Assembly: GCA_002733995.1 (NCBI GenBank)
Contig: NVXR01000037.1
Coordinates: 1-64,000 of the forward strand
Direction of reading: 5' to 3'
From: Desulfotalea sp.
GTDB taxonomy: Bacteria > Desulfobacterota > Desulfobulbia > Desulfobulbales > Desulfocapsaceae
Length of the DNA: 64,000 nucleotides
Part shown: piece by piece, positions 61,975 through 64,000 of the stretch
How positions within the stretch are numbered: position 1 is the first letter of the stretch
Layout of the letters: each line of letters opens with the position of its first letter
The notes under the pieces: generated by a model
Databases searched by the model: none
The model's input: the letters and a program-made list of their open reading frames with translations, nothing else
What the model was told of the DNA's origin: nothing
Made by a program: the position numbers and the translations under genes

Positions 61975-62991
61975 ATGAATAATACAATACCAGCAGGCAC
62001 AAAAGTCATGATTACCGGAGCAACCGGCTTTACCGGCAAGGTGCTCACCCGAAAACTGTTAAAGCAGGGCCTTGTTGTCAATGCCATTGCCCGTAACTCC
62101 TCTAATATAAAACCCTTTGAAGGTATGCCGATCACATGGTTTCGCGGGGAGGTGTACGATGAAGCCACGGTTAAAGCGTCCATGCAAGATGTGGAATATG
62201 TCTTCCACGTGGCGGCGGCCTTTAGAGATGCCAAAAGCACAGAGGAGGATTACCGAAACGTGCACCTGCGTTCCACCCAGCTGATTGTTCAAGAGGCATT
62301 GAACAATAGCAATTTTAAACGCCTAGTACATGTCTCCACCATGGGGGTCCACGGACACATTCCCAACCCACCCGGCGATGAGAACTCACCGTTCAGCCCT
62401 GGGGATGATTATCAGAAGACCAAGGTTGAAGCCGAAAGATGGCTTTCGGAATTCACCAAGACCAAGGAATTTCCATACTCCATTATTCGCCCAGCCGCAA
62501 TCTATGGGCCAGGAGAACGACGCCTGCTGAAACTATTCAAGATGGCTGCCGGTAAGGTATTTCCGATCCTCGGCAACGGCAAGTGCTGGTACCATATGAT
62601 CCATGTAGAAGATCTTACCAACGCAATTATCCTTGCCGCTACAGCAGAAAAAGCCCTCGGCGAAGCCTTTATTATTGGCGCGACGGAACCCATTCGTTTA
62701 GAAGAGATGGCGACCATAATTGCAAAGGAATACAAGACAACACTTAGGGTATTACGCCTTCCCATTGGCCCATTCTTCCTACTTGGAGATATCTGCGAAC
62801 TTCTTTGCAGACCCTTTAAAATTGAACCACCTATTTATCGTCGCCGAGTCGCCTTCTATTCAAAAGATAGAAATTTTTCCACAAAAAAAATGCAGGACGT
62901 CCTTGGGTATACACCGCTCTGGAACAATGAAGAAGGCATCATCGAATCAGCACGTTGGTATCGCGATAACAACTGGTTACAAATAAAATAG
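61975..62991 (+). CDS. NAD-dependent epimerase/dehydratase (extended SDR)
   Basis: 338 aa. GATGFTGKVLTRKL (~14-27) is the NAD site and YQKTK (~145-149) the catalytic pair. RPAAIYGPGERR (~168-179) is typical of the 3-beta-HSD/dihydroflavonol reductase-like branch. The likely substrate is a nucleotide sugar or a ring alcohol on a lipid. It follows the glycosyltransferase by 17 bp. Confidence 0.82.
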   Translation: MNNTIPAGTKVMITGATGFTGKVLTRKLLKQGLVVNAIARNSSNIKPFEGMPITWFRGEVYDEATVKASMQDVEYVFHVAAAFRDAKSTEEDYRNVHLRSTQLIVQEALNNSNFKRLVHVSTMGVHGHIPNPPGDENSPFSPGDDYQKTKVEAERWLSEFTKTKEFPYSIIRPAAIYGPGERRLLKLFKMAAGKVFPILGNGKCWYHMIHVEDLTNAIILAATAEKALGEAFIIGATEPIRLEEMATIIAKEYKTTLRVLRLPIGPFFLLGDICELLCRPFKIEPPIYRRRVAFYSKDRNFSTKKMQDVLGYTPLWNNEEGIIESARWYRDNNWLQIK

Positions 62992-63107
62992 GCAGGCCTC
63001 ATAACCATGAGGGTCGTAATCTCCACCGTCTTTTGACAACCTTTTTCCATGGGGCATCTAAGGTTGAGGGGACTGACAAAGAATCAACAACAGACTACAA
63101 GGATCCC

Positions 63108-63875
63108 ATGACAGAGACCAAGGAACATTGTACCCAGAAGATTGACAAAGAAGTTCTTTCCAAGCAATTGCATCAGGGGGGCAACCCCCTTTCAAGATAC
63201 AGGGAAAAGGTCCTTGGTAGGGGCTCAAGTCTCCTGCAACTCCTACAATTTGAAACGGCTCAAATTCTTTTTGCCAATCTAGGAGGGGGGCTTGGTTACC
63301 TGCTGAGGCGGTTTTCTCTCTCCTCACTTTTTAAAGGTTGTGGTAAGGATCTCATCCTCGGCAAAACAATTATTCTTCGTACCCCAGGGCATATAGAGAT
63401 TGGTGACAATGTGGCCATCGACGACCACACCCTTCTCGATGGTGGCACCGGCCAGAACTGTGTTATTACAATTGGTAACGGCTCACTCATTAGCAAAGGC
63501 TCTGTCATCCAAGCGAAAAACGGGCCTCTTTTCATCGGCGATGAATGCGACATAGGAGCCCACGTTATTATTACCAGTATCAGTGCTATTACCTTAGAGA
63601 ACAACGTGCTCATCGCCGGTAACTGCTACATAGGTGGGGCCCGTTACAATCTTGACGACCTCACAACCCCCATCATGTACCAGGGAATTTATTCCCGTGG
63701 CCCCATCACCATCGGAGCCAATACCTGGATTGGAGCCTCTGCCATTATTCTTGATGGTGTCACCATCGGTAAGGGCTGTGTAGTAGGTGCAGGATCGGTG
63801 GTCACAAAAGATGTTCCAGACTATGCAATTGTTGTAGGGAGCCCTGCAAAGGTAATCAAAAGCAGAAAAGAATAG
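63108..63875 (+). CDS. Left-handed beta-helix (hexapeptide repeat) acyltransferase
   Basis: 255 aa from the ATG at 63108, which follows AAGGA; the frame is open from a TTG at 63033. Hexapeptide repeats run from ~85 to ~250 (GHIEIGDNVAIDD, ITIGNGSLISKGSVI, ITIGANTWIGASAIILDGVTIGKGCVVGAGSVVTKDV-type coils). These form O- or N-acyltransferases acting on sugars in the cytoplasm. It closes the visible part of the glycan cluster. Confidence 0.85.
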   Translation: MTETKEHCTQKIDKEVLSKQLHQGGNPLSRYREKVLGRGSSLLQLLQFETAQILFANLGGGLGYLLRRFSLSSLFKGCGKDLILGKTIILRTPGHIEIGDNVAIDDHTLLDGGTGQNCVITIGNGSLISKGSVIQAKNGPLFIGDECDIGAHVIITSISAITLENNVLIAGNCYIGGARYNLDDLTTPIMYQGIYSRGPITIGANTWIGASAIILDGVTIGKGCVVGAGSVVTKDVPDYAIVVGSPAKVIKSRKE

Positions 63876-63941
63876 CTTTTTGGATCACTCTTGGGCGCCA
63901 CTCCAACTGCGCGTATTGTGGTCCACGAAGATAATACGCCA

Positions 63942-63977
63942 CTGCATCAAAGCCATAATTGAACGGCTTTGATGCAG
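63942..63977 (+). terminator. Hairpin after the acyltransferase gene
   Basis: CTGCATCAAAGCC pairs perfectly with GGCTTTGATGCAG around a 10-nt loop. No T-run follows, so it may be a Rho-independent-like end or a repeat whose partner lies outside the window. Confidence 0.5.
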
Positions 63978-64000
63978 CGGCGAACGCCCACAACCCCTCA

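Noticed and set aside
1..64000. CRISPR arrays
   Set aside because: No regularly spaced direct repeats of 23-45 bp were seen, and no cas genes.

Overview
The window reads as chromosome of a strictly anaerobic, respiring Gram-negative bacterium, most likely a sulfate-reducing or sulfur-cycling member of the Desulfobacterota, with Desulfobulbales as the best guess. This is inferred from gene content: a four-subunit 2-oxoacid:ferredoxin oxidoreductase, a glycyl radical enzyme with its activase, TRAP transport, PAS/sigma54 activators, NrfD/FeS/multiheme respiratory modules, and a selenocysteine-containing SelD. No rRNA or other marker gene fixes the taxon.

1-5.7 kb is an accessory region best read as part of a chromosomal integron cassette array (integrase not in the window). 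Unrelated plus-strand genes follow one another: a HEPN-motif protein, a four-helix membrane protein, an HNH nuclease with an in-frame stop, and a LysE exporter. They are separated by attC-like sites. The array is damaged by an IS30 element with an amber-interrupted transposase, an inverted IS30 fragment, and an ORF-less group II intron lying in the bottom strand of an attC site. A tRNA-Gly(CCC) follows at 5.9 kb.

6.2-26.6 kb is metabolic. It holds a small CHMI-like isomerase, an atypical SDR, korDABC, proline dehydrogenase, and a catabolic block of sigma54 activator, glycyl radical activase, glycyl radical enzyme, OCD/alanine-dehydrogenase-like enzyme, L-serine dehydratase and GntR regulator. 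A TRAP transporter (dctPQM plus a 52-aa ORF) diverges from this block. The glycyl radical enzyme's substrate cannot be fixed from sequence; a C-S, C-O or C-C cleaving role on a small organic acid, sulfonate or amino acid is likely.

26.8-35.5 kb is the phosphate regulon: phoBR diverging from phoU-pstC-pstA-pstS-pstB. It is followed by a four-PAS sigma54 activator, an exported nickel superoxide dismutase, a second GntR regulator, and a queuosine-precursor transporter behind a preQ1-I riboswitch.

41.7-47.3 kb is a membrane redox module with no catalytic subunit: a Tat FeS protein, a triheme cytochrome, a small membrane protein, two NrfD proteins and a MerR regulator. A GGRCG-N7-CGCCC motif recurs in its gaps. 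47.9-53.5 kb is the most unusual locus: a SpoIIE phosphatase, an ABC exporter-like protein with about 240 extra residues inside its nucleotide-binding domain, a cyclic-nucleotide-binding protein, an RsbW-like kinase and a STAS antagonist in one tight operon. This would be a partner-switching module tied to a transporter.

53.6-56.5 kb carries selD (in-frame UGA), a ParA/ribbon-helix-helix pair with a palindromic upstream site, and a hemolysin III protein. 57-64 kb is a surface-glycan or glycolipid cluster: UDP-glucuronate decarboxylase, a GlpD-like oxidoreductase, GalE, a GT4 glycosyltransferase, an SDR epimerase and a hexapeptide acyltransferase. It may continue beyond the window.
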